The notes under the pieces are model-generated. The model did no database searches and had not been told where the DNA came from. It was given only the letters and a program-made list of their open reading frames with translations. Shown here piece after piece: positions 17,839-27,780 of a stretch of DNA of 64,000 nt. Both the position numbers and the translations under genes were made by a program. The stretch's first letter is position 1. Every line of letters begins with the position of its first letter. Source of the DNA: MFD01213-c1 sp963704405 (GTDB lineage Bacteria > Planctomycetota > Phycisphaerae > Tepidisphaerales > Tepidisphaeraceae); NCBI GenBank assembly GCA_963704405.1, contig OY969903.1, positions 682,001 through 746,000 on the forward strand. The letters are read 5' to 3'.

Positions 17839-20800
17839 AGATCGCCGGTGAACGCAGCGTCCCATGAACTGGCGATTCCGGCGGCGCTGATCGATGTTGC
17901 CGAGCCGGTGATGTTCCAGGCATCGCCGGTGATTTGACCGCCGATCCGGGCCGCGCCCAGTGCGGTGCCGCCTCCGGTGAGGGTCAGGTCAGCGGCGAAA
18001 TCGCCGGTGGTTTTGAGCAGGCGGATCGAAGGGGCGGTAATGAGGGGGACGCCACCGCCCGCGAGCCATTCAGTTGCGACGAGCGAGCTGATCGGCTCGG
18101 CGGTGCTGAAAGTCAGATCCGAGACATCCCCCAGCGTGATGCTGCCGGCGAGCCCGGAGCCGAGAATCGAAAGCGTGTGACCGCCGGCGGCTTTGGCAAG
18201 CTTGAGGGTTTTGATCGTGCCGGTGACGGTAAGGTCTCCTTCCAGGTCAACCCGGGCGGCGGAGAGCACTGCGAGCGAGCCGTTGATTTGCAGGCCGGAG
18301 AGCGCAGTGAGCGCGCCGCCGATAGGGGTGACAATGAGTTTGGAAGTTCCGAGCGTGTTGTTCAGCGTGACAAAGACAGCCTCGGCGTTGTTGCCGACGA
18401 CGGAGACTGTTCCGGAACCCGGCCCGCTCAGGCGGATCGTGACGTGCTGGCCGGCGCTGTCGGTGTAGACGGCGCGGGTTTTCGCATCGAGCGAAAGCGT
18501 TGTGACCGGAACGGAGGTGATAGTCGCCTCGACCTGACCACCGGCGAGGACGGCGTTGGAACTGGGGGAGGAGAGATTGAAGAAGAAGGTTTTATCGTTC
18601 GTGCTGCTCGCGTCAAAGAGCAGCGAGACGGAAACGTTCTGCGACGTAATCCCGGGAGCGAAGGTGATCGTTCCGGAGGCGGCGGTGTAGTCGGCGCCGG
18701 CGATAGCGGTGTTGTCAGCCGTGGTGTAATCAACCGTAACCGGCGTCGCAGACGCGGAGTCTAATGAGACAGTGAAGGTGATGGCGGCTGTTTGACCGCC
18801 GACAGGCTGCTGAACCGGCGCAGGCGTCGCAACCGAAATCGCCGGAACGGTGGCGGCGGTGATCGCGAGCGCATAACTACCCGTTTTGCCGGCGGTCGCG
18901 CCCGAGCCGTCCAGCGGGTTGTAAGAACCGTTGCCCGAGCCGCTCACACCGACGTAATACGTTTGGCCGGCGATGAGGCTGGCGCGGATGAAGCTCGCGG
19001 TGGTGGCGTTGCTCGCGTTGTCGTTGCTCGCGATCTGATTGCCGGCGGAATCAAAAAGCCGCAGCAGCGTGTCCGTGCTTCCTTCCTGCGAGGTGTCGGT
19101 GCGGATATCAAAGCGGCCGGAGGCGGCAGGGACGAATTTAAACAGGTCGACATCCGTATTGCCGACGATCAGGCCGTTATCGGTGCCGATGTTCCCGCTG
19201 ACGATCTGGCCGGCGGTGATGGTGGGAGGCGTTCCGTTGTCGATGGAGCTGTTGCTCAGGGTGGAAAGGCTTGAGAGGGGAAGGATGGCGGAGTTAAGAG
19301 TATACGAACCAACCTGCCCGCCGCTCCCGCTGGCCAGGGAGAACCAGTTGAAATTGGAATTCCCCTGGCCGGTGACAGAGACATAAACGGTTTGGCCGGC
19401 GCTGACCTGATCGATCAGGTTAGCGCCCGAGCCGTTGACCGTGCCGACGGCGGTGATGCTGGAACGGTCGGCGGATAATGTCCAGAGCTGGACGTTTGGA
19501 GAAAACCCGTTGGTCGTCGCAACAGCCGAGAGATCGAGCAGGCCGTCGGCGCCGACAGTGTAGGTGTACCAGTCGACATCTTTGAAACCGTTGCTGGCGC
19601 CGGTGAGCGGAATGCCGCCGTCGGAACCGATGGCGTCGCTCATGGGGTTGCCGACGGTCGCCTGGCTGGCAAGATAGGCGTCGCCGTTTCGATCGCCGTT
19701 ATTAAAGGAAAGATCCAGGACATACCCTTCATCGGTCGCGGTGCTGCCCGCGACGCGATTGAAAGGGTTCACCGGATCGAAAGTTCGGTTCGCGAAGTTG
19801 GTGACGGCGACGTAATAAGTTTGGCCGAGCGTGACGGTGACATTGACGAAGCTGTCGGTGGTGAAGGCGGAGGCGTCGTCGTTAAACGCGACCTGGTTCA
19901 GATTGACGTCGAAGACGCGGACAACGGTGTCGGCGGCGGGGCCGGTGATGGTTGAAGTGTCCGTCTGGACAGTGAGCGTGCCGCTGTCGGGTGCGATCAC
20001 CTTGAACATATCGACATCCCCATTGGGGACGGAAATGCGGGTGCTGGAACCAGCAGGCGGCGGATCGGAACCGAGCGAGCCGTTAAACTGGTTGGCGACG
20101 ACGTTTCCTGCCAAGGTGGCGTTGGGGTTGGTGAGATCGACGCTGACAGCGCCCTGGGCGACACCGTTGGGGTCGGGGTTGGAGATGGAGAGGGTGACGT
20201 TGTAGTCACCGGTGGTTGAACCGCCGGTTGCGCCGGAGCCGTCAGTGATGTTGTAGGCGATGTTGCCAGCGCTGCTGATGCCAAGATAGTAGGTGCCGGC
20301 GGGGAGGGGGGTAGCGGCAGAACTTGTTAGTGTTGGGTAACCGGCGGAGGAGTTGCCCTGAGCGATGACGATTTGGTTGCCGGCGCTGTCGAAGAGGCGT
20401 GCGGCGACCGTGAATGCTGCGCCACCGCCGGGCTGGCTGAGGGTTGCGGTGAGGGTGCCGGGGGAGGCGAGGACAAGCTTGTAGAGATCGACATCGTTTA
20501 CACCGACCTGGTTTAGACCGTCGGTGCCGATGGAGCCTTGTTCGGAAAAGGCGCTGGTGCCGTCGAGGCTGGGGACGGCGGTGGCGGTGGTGGCAGTGTT
20601 GTCGGTGTCGGCGGTGCTGGTTGTGCCGCTGAACATGGCTTTGACCGCCTGAATGGCTTTGAAGACATCAACGCGATCGAAGGTATCGCCGGTTTCGGGA
20701 AGGTCTTGGGCGCTGCCGGTTTGCTGGCCATTGCTGATGGGGATGCGGCCGTTGTCGGAGACGTTGGAATCGACGATGTGATCGGAGGTTTGGCGGATGA

Positions 20801-21878
20801 GGCTGAGGACGTCCTGCGGATTGGTGATGTATCGCCCGCCATAAGTAAGGGCGGCCTGCTGGATGAGGGCGACCATCCCGGAGACGAACGGCGTCGCCAT
20901 GCTGGTGCCCGAGAGCGTGTTGTGCAGCAGGTCCTGCCCGCTGTTGTCGGAGGAGGAATTGTTCCAGTCGCTGTAGATGTCGACACCGGGGGCGGCGACC
21001 TGGTTGGCCAGGGTGCTGCGCTGGCTGGTGGCGCTGAAGCGATCCGCGGCGGCGGAGCTTTCGAAGGCGGCCCAACTGTCGTAAGGCGTTCCGTAGGCAT
21101 AGCTGTTGAAGTTTGCGCCTGCGCCGCTGTCGGACCAGGTGCTGGCGACGCCGATCGTGGAAACCACCGCGGGATAACCTTCGCCGGGCGTCGGGTTATT
21201 GGCGTAGCTGTTTCCGGAAGCCGAGACGACGGTGATGCCGAGGGTTTCGAGCGTTTGAATTTCGCGGGAAATGTCGTCGGCCTGGGGAGCGGTGTTGTAA
21301 TTCAGACCGCCGCTGGAGTTGTAGTCGCCGAGCGACATATTGACGACTTTGATGTTGAACTGGGTGGCGAAGTCCTGGACGAACTGGAGCCCGCGGAGCA
21401 GGGGATCGCCGCTGATCTGGGTTTCACCGGAGTCGGCGATGACTTTGACATCGACGAGATTGGCGCCATAAGCGACGCCGATGTCAGGGTTGGAACTGGC
21501 GGCGATGCCGGAAACGTGGGAGCCGTGGCCTTCGTTGTCGCTGGCATTGGCGACAGAACTGGACGTAATGGAAGTGGGAATCTGGTTTTCAACGGCGTTG
21601 TAGAAGGCTTTAACCTTGCTGGTGAGGTCAGGGTTGGCGGCATAAACACCGGTGTCGAGCACGGCGATGCCGATGCCGGCGCCGGTGATGGAAGAAAAGG
21701 TTGGGTCATTGCGAAGCTGGGTAAGGCCGGTGACATCAAAGGAAGTGTTGTGGACGGCAAAGAAAAGGCGGGCTTCGAGCAGTTCGGTGCAGATCAGGGT
21801 TAATTGGCGGGGATTTTGTCTGGCGGTCTGACGAGAACCATTGGAAATTCTGGCGGCGGATCGGAAACGCTTGGACAT
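17739..21878 (-). CDS. Large exported subtilisin-like protease (S8) with PPC and Calx-beta domains
   Basis: A very large surface or secreted protease. The N-terminus has the planctomycete export motif ELLEARLFFAV (residues 33-42) after a basic head. The S8 catalytic triad is Asp75 (AVLDTG), His117 (NEGHGSHVSG) and Ser325 (LSGTSMATP). Downstream are at least four pre-peptidase C-terminal-type domains (DVDLYKL, DVDMFKV, DVDWYTY, DVDLFKF), then a Calx-beta domain (VDYTTADNTAIAGADYTAASG) and repetitive beta sequence. The ATG at 21878 follows GGAGG; the longer frame to 22160 is not part of the gene. The last 30 residues of this frame are out of register; see the frameshift feature. It probably degrades external protein. 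Confidence 0.88.
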   Translation of the reverse strand: MSKRFRSAARISNGSRQTARQNPRQLTLICTELLEARLFFAVHNTSFDVTGLTQLRNDPTFSSITGAGIGIAVLDTGVYAANPDLTSKVKAFYNAVENQIPTSITSSSVANASDNEGHGSHVSGIAASSNPDIGVAYGANLVDVKVIADSGETQISGDPLLRGLQFVQDFATQFNIKVVNMSLGDYNSSGGLNYNTAPQADDISREIQTLETLGITVVSASGNSYANNPTPGEGYPAVVSTIGVASTWSDSGAGANFNSYAYGTPYDSWAAFESSAAADRFSATSQRSTLANQVAAPGVDIYSDWNNSSSDNSGQDLLHNTLSGTSMATPFVSGMVALIQQAALTYGGRYITNPQDVLSLIRQTSDHIVDSNVSDNGRIPISNGQQTGSAQDLPETGDTFDRVDVFKAIQAVKAMFSGTTSTADTDNTATTATAVPSLDGTSAFSEQGSIGTDGLNQVGVNDVDLYKLVLASPGTLTATLSQPGGGAAFTVAARLFDSAGNQIVIAQGNSSAGYPTLTSSAATPLPAGTYYLGISSAGNIAYNITDGSGATGGSTTGDYNVTLSISNPDPNGVAQGAVSVDLTNPNATLAGNVVANQFNGSLGSDPPPAGSSTRISVPNGDVDMFKVIAPDSGTLTVQTDTSTITGPAADTVVRVFDVNLNQVAFNDDASAFTTDSFVNVTVTLGQTYYVAVTNFANRTFDPVNPFNRVAGSTATDEGYVLDLSFNNGDRNGDAYLASQATVGNPMSDAIGSDGGIPLTGASNGFKDVDWYTYTVGADGLLDLSAVATTNGFSPNVQLWTLSADRSSITAVGTVNGSGANLIDQVSAGQTVYVSVTGQGNSNFNWFSLASGSGGQVGSYTLNSAILPLSSLSTLSNSSIDNGTPPTITAGQIVSGNIGTDNGLIVGNTDVDLFKFVPAASGRFDIRTDTSQEGSTDTLLRLFDSAGNQIASNDNASNATTASFIRASLIAGQTYYVGVSGSGNGSYNPLDGSGATAGKTGSYALAITAATVPAISVATPAPVQQPVGGQTAAITFTVSLDSASATPVTVDYTTADNTAIAGADYTAASGTITFAPGITSQNVSVSLLFDASSTNDKTFFFNLSSPSSNAVLAGGQVEATITSVPVTTLSLDAKTRAVYTDSAGQHVTIRLSGPGSGTVSVVGNNAEAVFVTLNNTLGTSKLIVTPIGGALTALSGLQINGSLAVLSAARVDLEGDLTVTGTIKTLKLAKAAGGHTLSILGSGLAGSITLGDVSDLTFSTAEPISSLVATEWLAGGGVPLITAPSIRLLKTTGDFAADLTLTGGGTALGAARIGGQITGDAWNITGSATSISAAGIASSWDAAFTGDLSASPSKATTPERLPPIPFVPSKPRASPALALP

Positions 21879-22207
21879 TTTGCCTCCATAAACTGATAGC
21901 AGCGGATTAAAAGCAGTATTGATTGAAAATATCCGGCCGACGATGGCTTCACCTTTTTGCCCTCGCCAGCATCGGCGGACGAAATACCAGTGTATGGACG
22001 CCGGGGGATTCGTGTCATTACGGGCAAAATTTTGTGGGAGGATTTTTTTATGATGAATATGGGATGGAAGCACATTCATCTCATAAAGGCGGAATGGGCA
22101 TCCGGCGGTGGAATACATGCAAAAAACGCGAGCGGACGCATTGGCGATGCACCTTGCCACGCCAGCGGAAAGCCTTAGACTTTCGCGACTGTCTTTCTGG
22201 GAGCATT

Positions 22208-22774
22208 ATGCGTCACGTGATATCGGCGTTGGTGATGAATGAGCCGGGTGTGCTGGCGAATGTGGCCGGCATGTTTGCAGCTCGCGGTTTTAATATTGAC
22301 TCGCTGGTGGTTGGGCGGACGGAAAACCCCGATTTGTCGCGGATGACAATCGTGGTCACCGCTGACGAAAATACGCTGGAGCAGGTGCGCAAGCAACTGG
22401 CGAAGCTGGTGCCGATTGTGAAGGTGCGGGATTTCAAGGACACCAGCTATATCGAGCGAGATCTGGCGCTGATTACGGTCGGCGTGTCGCCGGAGCAGCG
22501 CGGGCAGGTGATTGAGATCGCCAGCCTGTTCCGGGCGAAGGTGGTGGACGTCGCCAAGAACAGCGTGATCGTCGAACTGGCCGGGACGGAAGAGAAGATT
22601 GAAGCGTTTATCGAGCTGATGAAGCCGTATGGAATCACGGAACTGGCGCGGACGGGCGTGATCGCGATGGCGCGGGGGATGAGCATCGGGAAGGACCCAA
22701 ACGCAGCGGGTGGGACGAAGCAGCGGAAGCGAAGCATTGACGCACCGGCGCAGGCATCATTGCCGCCGAGTTAG
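22208..22774 (+). CDS. ilvN: Acetolactate synthase small (regulatory) subunit
   Basis: A 188-residue ACT-domain protein that makes acetohydroxyacid synthase sensitive to valine in branched-chain amino acid synthesis. The N-terminal ACT domain reads HVISALVMNEPGVLANVAGMFAARGFNIDSL, followed by RMTIVV and the C-terminal small-subunit domain (RDLALITV, FRAKVVDVAKNSVIVELAGTEEKIEAFIELMKPYGI). GGGAG lies before the ATG at 22208; the upstream extension is spurious. The catalytic subunit is not adjacent. The name ilvH would be equally valid. Confidence 0.93.
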   Translation: MRHVISALVMNEPGVLANVAGMFAARGFNIDSLVVGRTENPDLSRMTIVVTADENTLEQVRKQLAKLVPIVKVRDFKDTSYIERDLALITVGVSPEQRGQVIEIASLFRAKVVDVAKNSVIVELAGTEEKIEAFIELMKPYGITELARTGVIAMARGMSIGKDPNAAGGTKQRKRSIDAPAQASLPPS

Positions 22775-22833
22775 CGGTTGCGGCGGCGCGTCAACCTATT
22801 CTCGCATCGGATCAAATCGGAGTTTGGAAAGTC

Positions 22834-23925
22834 ATGGCGACGAATTACATTGTTTCGACGAAGATTCATAATGACCTTGTTGCGGCGGCGTATCGACATC
22901 GGGGATATACCGCCGACGAAGCTGAGGCGGGGGCACGGTTCAGCGAGCTGACGGCGTGGCATGGGATCAAGACGCATAACGCGATCAAGGCCCTGCATCT
23001 GGATGAACTGTTCGGATCAAAAGCGGGGGGATGCAAGCCCGGGGCGACGATCGAGCGGCTGCCGTCGAAGTATAAGGCGGTTCAGAAATGGAATGCCCAC
23101 CGCAAGCTTGGGCAGGCGACGGCGTTTGAGGCGATGGACACGGCGATGAAACTCGCCGATGAGTTTGGGGTGGGGGTGGTCGCGGTGGATAACGCGTTCC
23201 ATTACCTGTGGGGCGGGGGCTATGTCATCGACGCGGCGCGCAAAGGGTATATCGCGTATACGGCGTGCACGGCAGCGCTGGCGGAAGTGGTTCCATTTGG
23301 CGGCAAGTTCCCGACGCTCGGCACCAATCCGCATAGCTGGGGATTTCCGACTCAGGATGTGATTGGGTTCCCAATCTGCATCGACTGGGCGACGAGCATC
23401 GTGGCAATGGGCCGCATCCAGCAGTTCATCCGCGAAGCCAAGCCGGTGCCGGCTGGCTGGGGCGTTGACGAACATGGCAACGAAACAACCGATCCGAACA
23501 AGATCAAAGCACTGTTTCCGTTTGGCCAGCATAAGGGGTATGGGCTGTCGCTGATTGACGAGCTTTATGCGGCGTACATCGGGGGTTCCCTCCCGACCAT
23601 CCGCAATCGCTGGGATAAAGTTCCCACGGGAGAAAAAGGAACTTGCTGCTTCTTCTTTCAATGCATTAAACCGGATGCGATCGGTGTGGATTTCGCCGCC
23701 GGCCGCAGCCAGGACGAGAACGTCAAGGCGGTCATTCAGGACATCATCGGCCACGGCAATGATAAGGCGATGCTTCCGGGGCAGATTGAAGCCAACGCTG
23801 CCGCCTTGAGCAAAAAGCATGGCGGGTTGTTGTTCACTGAAGCGGAAGTGAAAGCGCTTGGAGAGATCGCCCATGAAGCGGGTGTGAAGTTTGACACCGC
23901 GGCGTTTAAGACGGTTGAACTATAA
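22834..23925 (+). CDS. Ldh family NAD(P)-dependent oxidoreductase
   Basis: A 363-residue member of the malate/L-lactate/ureidoglycolate/2,3-diketogulonate dehydrogenase family (PF02615), a fold distinct from classical lactate dehydrogenase. Typical stretches are SELTAWHGIKTHN, TAFEAMDTAMKLADEFGVGVVAVDNAFHYLWGGGY, FGGKFPTLGTNPHSWGFPT and FGQHKGYGLSLIDEL. It reduces 2-keto acids or oxidises 2-hydroxy acids. Its place before an SDR and a lactonase-type hydrolase suggests sugar-acid catabolism. GGAAAG precedes the ATG. Confidence 0.88.
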   Translation: MATNYIVSTKIHNDLVAAAYRHRGYTADEAEAGARFSELTAWHGIKTHNAIKALHLDELFGSKAGGCKPGATIERLPSKYKAVQKWNAHRKLGQATAFEAMDTAMKLADEFGVGVVAVDNAFHYLWGGGYVIDAARKGYIAYTACTAALAEVVPFGGKFPTLGTNPHSWGFPTQDVIGFPICIDWATSIVAMGRIQQFIREAKPVPAGWGVDEHGNETTDPNKIKALFPFGQHKGYGLSLIDELYAAYIGGSLPTIRNRWDKVPTGEKGTCCFFFQCIKPDAIGVDFAAGRSQDENVKAVIQDIIGHGNDKAMLPGQIEANAAALSKKHGGLLFTEAEVKALGEIAHEAGVKFDTAAFKTVEL

Positions 23926-23977
23926 ATTGCGGCTGAACTTTTCTGACTAAACTGATCGACTATTTCGGAGAATGAAA

Positions 23978-24766
23978 ATGGGTTTTTATCCCGGCTTGGA
24001 TATCACAGGAAAAGTCTGCGTCGTCACAGGCGGCACCAGCGGCATTGGCCGGGCGATCGCCCTTGGCTTCGCCCAGGCCGGCGCGAAGGTGATCGCCGGC
24101 TCGACCAGCGCAGATAAAGTCGGCGCGATCGCGAAGGAGCTTGGGGAAGGGCATCACGCATTGCAGATCAATGTTTCTGATGAGGCGAGCGTGGCGGCGG
24201 CGTTTGCCGAAGCGAAGCAGAAGTATGGGCGGATCGACGCGGTGGTAAATGCCGCCGGCGTCATCAAGCGCCAACCGTCGCTGGAAATGCCGGTTTCGGA
24301 ATTTCGGCGGATCATTGAGATCAATCTGACCGGCACGTTCATCGTTGACCAGGCCGCCGGGCGGATCATGAAGGAACAGACCCCTGACGCCCAGGGGCAG
24401 CGCGGCAATATCCTCAATATCGCCTCGCTCAACTCCTTCATCTCGCTGACCGAAGTGCTCGCCTACGCATCAAGCAAGAGCGGTGTGATGGGACTGACGC
24501 GCGGCTTGGCTAATGAATGGGCTCAATATGGAATCCGCGTGAACGGCATCGCGCCAGGCGTCTTCCCGACGGATCTGAATCGTGCACTGATTGAAGGCAC
24601 GCCGCGAGGCAAGTTCCTGAAGGAGCACACACCGCTGGCGCGTTTTGGGAGCGCTGAAGAGCTGGTGGGCGCGGCGATTTACTTGATCTCGCCGGCCGCG
24701 AGTTACACGACCGGCGAAACGATCATTGTGGATGGCGGCTTCCTGACGCGCGGCGTGGGCGTGTGA
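23978..24766 (+). CDS. SDR-family dehydrogenase
   Basis: A 262-residue classical short-chain dehydrogenase/reductase. It has the nucleotide motif VTGGTSGIGRA, NAAG (VVNAAGVIKR), the catalytic serine (NIASLNSF) and Tyr/Lys (YASSKSGV), and a PG motif (APGVFPT). Acidic or neutral residues after the glycine motif (AGSTSADK) leave the cofactor unclear. Relatives act on gluconate, fuconate or keto-deoxy sugar acids. The ATG at 23978 is favoured over 23972 because GGAG then has usual spacing. It is 52 bases after the Ldh gene. Confidence 0.88.
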   Translation: MGFYPGLDITGKVCVVTGGTSGIGRAIALGFAQAGAKVIAGSTSADKVGAIAKELGEGHHALQINVSDEASVAAAFAEAKQKYGRIDAVVNAAGVIKRQPSLEMPVSEFRRIIEINLTGTFIVDQAAGRIMKEQTPDAQGQRGNILNIASLNSFISLTEVLAYASSKSGVMGLTRGLANEWAQYGIRVNGIAPGVFPTDLNRALIEGTPRGKFLKEHTPLARFGSAEELVGAAIYLISPAASYTTGETIIVDGGFLTRGVGV

Positions 24767-24838
24767 ATGAAAAGGTTCATGATCAGGTGAATACGCGGAG
24801 CAATTTCTGAGGTATTCGCATTAATCAGAAAGTTTGCC

Positions 24839-25678
24839 GTGTTGATTGACTCGCATCATCACTTCTGGCGCTATGATCCGGTCGATTACGGTTGGATTTC
24901 CGAATCGATGTCAGTCATTCGCCGCGACTTTCTGCCGGCGGATCTGAAGAAAGAAATTGACGCCGCTGGCATTGCTGGCGTTGTTTCTGTGCAGGCTCGC
25001 CAGACGCTGGAAGAAACCGGTTGGCTGCTCGATCTGGCCGACCAAAATGACTTCATCCGCGCGGTGGTTGGGTGGGTTCCGTTGATTTCGCCGACGATCG
25101 GGGAGGATTTGCAACGCCTTGTCGCCCGTCCCAAGCTTCGCAGTGTGCGGCATGTGCTGCAGGATGAAGCGGACGACAATTACATGCTGCGCGACGATTT
25201 CAACCGGGGGATTTCGCAGCTTTGGCGGCTTGGTCTTGTGTACGACATCCTGATTTTTGAGAGGCATCTGCCGCAGACGATTTCGTTTGTCGATCGGCAC
25301 CCGAAGCAGGTTTTCGTATTGGATCATGTGGCCAAGCCGCGAATCAAGGCGGGTGAGTTATTGCCTTGGCGTGAGAATATTCGGGAGTTGGCCCGCCGCG
25401 AGAATGTTTTCTGCAAGGTGTCGGGCATGGTGACTGAAGCGGACTGGCAGCAATGGACTCCTGAGGAGCTTTTCCGATATGTGGAGATCGTGCTGGAGGC
25501 GTTTGGACCGGATCGCGTGATGTTTGGTTCGGACTGGCCGGTTTGCCTGATCGCATGCGGATATTCGCGATGGCGGGAAGTGGTGTCGGGTTTCATCAAG
25601 TCGTTGTCCGCGAGCGAACAGGCTGACATTATGGGGAATACAGCGGTTCGGGCGTATGGCCTTAAGATGAGGGAGTAG
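24839..25678 (+). CDS. Amidohydrolase-family sugar lactonase (fuconolactonase-like)
   Basis: A 279-residue amidohydrolase_2 barrel similar to L-fuconolactonase and related lactonases. Metal ligand regions are visible: DSHHHFW at the start, RHVLQDE, FVLDHVAKP and GSDWPVC near the end with the conserved aspartate. Start is GTG. It follows the SDR gene by 72 bases, and together with the Ldh-family enzyme suggests oxidation of a sugar, opening of its lactone and processing of a keto acid. The specific sugar is an inference I cannot fix. Confidence 0.8.
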   Translation: MLIDSHHHFWRYDPVDYGWISESMSVIRRDFLPADLKKEIDAAGIAGVVSVQARQTLEETGWLLDLADQNDFIRAVVGWVPLISPTIGEDLQRLVARPKLRSVRHVLQDEADDNYMLRDDFNRGISQLWRLGLVYDILIFERHLPQTISFVDRHPKQVFVLDHVAKPRIKAGELLPWRENIRELARRENVFCKVSGMVTEADWQQWTPEELFRYVEIVLEAFGPDRVMFGSDWPVCLIACGYSRWREVVSGFIKSLSASEQADIMGNTAVRAYGLKMRE

Positions 25679-25935
25679 CCGCGGCTGCGGGTGGCATTAC
25701 TTTTCCCGCGAGTAGGCGGCGGAACGCAAATCATTCAGGCGGGGCTTCAATTGATGCAAATAGTTCATCCATGCGATTGGGTGTTCCATCAACTGCCGCA
25801 AGCCGACCAATCCGCCTGACTTCACGTATGGGGGTGGGACGAATGTCGTAAAAGTGCGATATTTGGTTGACATCTTATAAAATTAGGGGCATAAGGGGCC
25901 TTCCGCTGGATCAAAATCTCAGGCAGGGAGAGAGT

Positions 25936-27621
25936 GTGACTATTCGAAATGTTGCCAGGGCAGACCGCCGCCGTTGCGCCGCGATTGAATTGTTAGAGCA
26001 GCGTCGTTTGTTGACGGCAGCCGTCAATGACGCCGCATTTCCCGCTTCCGCCCCTGTCGACGTGCCTGATGCGCCGGTACTGGAAGCCGCTTCCGACAGC
26101 GGCGCGAGCAACAGCGACAATTATACCAACGACACCACGCCTGTTTTTGATGTCGGCAATGTCACGGCGGGAGCAACCCTCGAATTGCTGCGAGATGGTT
26201 CGGTGGTGGCGAGCCTCGACAACGTCGCGGGCGGGACCGTCGCGATTACCGATCCCGGTGTGCCGTCTGATGGTTTTTTCGATTATCAGGCGGACCAGAT
26301 TGTTGGCGGAGTGACATCGGACACCCAGTTCCCCACGTTTGTTGTATTTGACACAACGGTGAGCGCGCCCAAGGCGCCGGTGCTGGAAAATCCAATTGCA
26401 GGCGCTGATGCGTTGATCACGCCGCTGAGCCAGCCCACGTTTGATATCAGCGCCGAATCTCAGAGCACCGTCCAGTTGTTCATCGATGGCAACCCGGCTG
26501 GAACAGGGGACACCGGTTTCTCGTTCTTTGCCCAGGCGACGATCCAGGCGACATCCAGCCTCACGCATGGTCTCCATTCGGCGACGGCGATCGTTACTGA
26601 TCTTGCGGGAAATGTCAGCACGATTTCGGTCGCGACGAGTTTTGCGGTGGATCAACTGCCCGTGGCGACGGATGATGTCGCCAGCACCGCGCCGGACAAG
26701 ACAATTGACGTGAACGTCAAATCCAATGACAGCGACCCGGATGGCGATCCGCTGGCGTTGAGCATCGACACTGATCCGGCCAATGGGGTGGCGTCGGTGG
26801 TGAGCGGAAAAATCCGCTATACGCCCAACGTTGGTTTTCATGGCGCAGACACCCTTGTATACCGAATCGAGGACGAGTTTGGCGGATTCACGACCGCAAC
26901 GCTGACGATCAACATCACAGGCGGAATCGCCGTGGCTAAAGATCCTGCCAACCCCGCCTTGACGGCGCTGGATGTTGTCGGCTCTGCGGGCAATGACAAT
27001 ATCTTCATCAAGTTTGGCGGCGCACAGAATAAGGCGATTGTCCTGATTAACAATGTGAATAAAGGAACCTTCACATTCACCGGCGGAATATTTGTCGCCG
27101 GTGCGGGAGGGGATGACACGATCACTGTTGATCCGCTGTTTACGCGCAATGCCTTCCTGCAAGGCGACGACGGAAAAGACACGCTCAAAGGGGGCAGTGG
27201 CAATGATGTGCTGCTCGGCGGGGCGGGAAATGACCAGCTCTTTGGGAACAATGGGCGCGATATCCTGATCGGCGGGGCGGGCGATGATTCGCTGAACGGC
27301 GGGGCGGGCGACGATGTGCTGATCGGCGGAGCGACAGCATATGACAACAGCGTCCCGCCGCTGGTGCTTGTGTCGAAGGAATGGAATCGAACCGATATCG
27401 CCTATTCGCTGCGAACCGGCCACCTGCTTGCCGGCAATGGATTGAATTCGCCGAACAGGCTTGATGCCAGTTCGATCGTCAGCTCGGCGATTCCATCGGA
27501 TGTCCTCACCGGCGGGGCTGGGACGGACCTGTTTTATTACAACCCCACACTGGTCAGCGGCAAGCATGATCTCATCACCGACAGCGCTTTTGGCGAAGCA
27601 AAAATTGTCGTGCATGCATGA
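25936..27621 (+). CDS. Exported cadherin-like/RTX surface protein
   Basis: A 561-residue exported protein with the planctomycete N-terminal motif LLEQRRLLTA (residues 19-28). Then come Ig-like domains (DAPVLEAASDSG..., VSAPKAPVLENP...), a cadherin-like tandem domain (VATDDVASTAPDKTIDVNVKSNDSDPDGDPL), and hemolysin-type calcium repeats (GGSGNDVLLGGAGNDQLFG, then GDDSLNGGAGDDVLIGG). It likely folds outside the cell with calcium and serves in adhesion or the envelope. GTG at 25936 is selected since GGGAGAGA lies upstream; the longer TTG frame from 25867 is unlikely. Confidence 0.85.
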   Translation: MTIRNVARADRRRCAAIELLEQRRLLTAAVNDAAFPASAPVDVPDAPVLEAASDSGASNSDNYTNDTTPVFDVGNVTAGATLELLRDGSVVASLDNVAGGTVAITDPGVPSDGFFDYQADQIVGGVTSDTQFPTFVVFDTTVSAPKAPVLENPIAGADALITPLSQPTFDISAESQSTVQLFIDGNPAGTGDTGFSFFAQATIQATSSLTHGLHSATAIVTDLAGNVSTISVATSFAVDQLPVATDDVASTAPDKTIDVNVKSNDSDPDGDPLALSIDTDPANGVASVVSGKIRYTPNVGFHGADTLVYRIEDEFGGFTTATLTINITGGIAVAKDPANPALTALDVVGSAGNDNIFIKFGGAQNKAIVLINNVNKGTFTFTGGIFVAGAGGDDTITVDPLFTRNAFLQGDDGKDTLKGGSGNDVLLGGAGNDQLFGNNGRDILIGGAGDDSLNGGAGDDVLIGGATAYDNSVPPLVLVSKEWNRTDIAYSLRTGHLLAGNGLNSPNRLDASSIVSSAIPSDVLTGGAGTDLFYYNPTLVSGKHDLITDSAFGEAKIVVHA

Positions 27622-27693
27622 CCCGTTCCCATTGAAGCAATAAAATGAACGTGGGGGGGACGGCAACCATTTCAATGGCGCCGAGCGAGGCTT

Positions 27694-27722
27694 TTGACCC
27701 ACATTTGGCCGGCCGCTAGACT
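27694..27722 (+). promoter_or_regulatory. Orphaned tRNA-Ser promoter
   Basis: TTGACC and TAGACT are spaced by 17 bases and lie 14 bases before the half-tRNA at 27737. This was probably the native tRNA-Ser promoter before the element inserted; it now fires into the left end of the element. Confidence 0.55.
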
Positions 27723-27734
27723 GAAGAAGACAAG

Positions 27735-27780
27735 CCGGAGGAGTGGCAGAGCGGCTGAATGCGCCGGTCTTGAAAACCGG
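27735..27780 (+). repeat. attL: 46-bp repeat containing the tRNA-Ser 5' half
   Basis: Identical over 46 bases to 54821-54866. It carries the tRNA-Ser from its first base to the end of the anticodon stem and stops there; the next bases (AAGCACACC) no longer match. It is the left attachment site. Confidence 0.9.

Noticed and set aside
25867..25935. Upstream TTG start for the RTX-like surface protein
   Set aside because: GTG at 25936 has GGGAGAGA before it and places the export motif near the N-terminus as in relatives.
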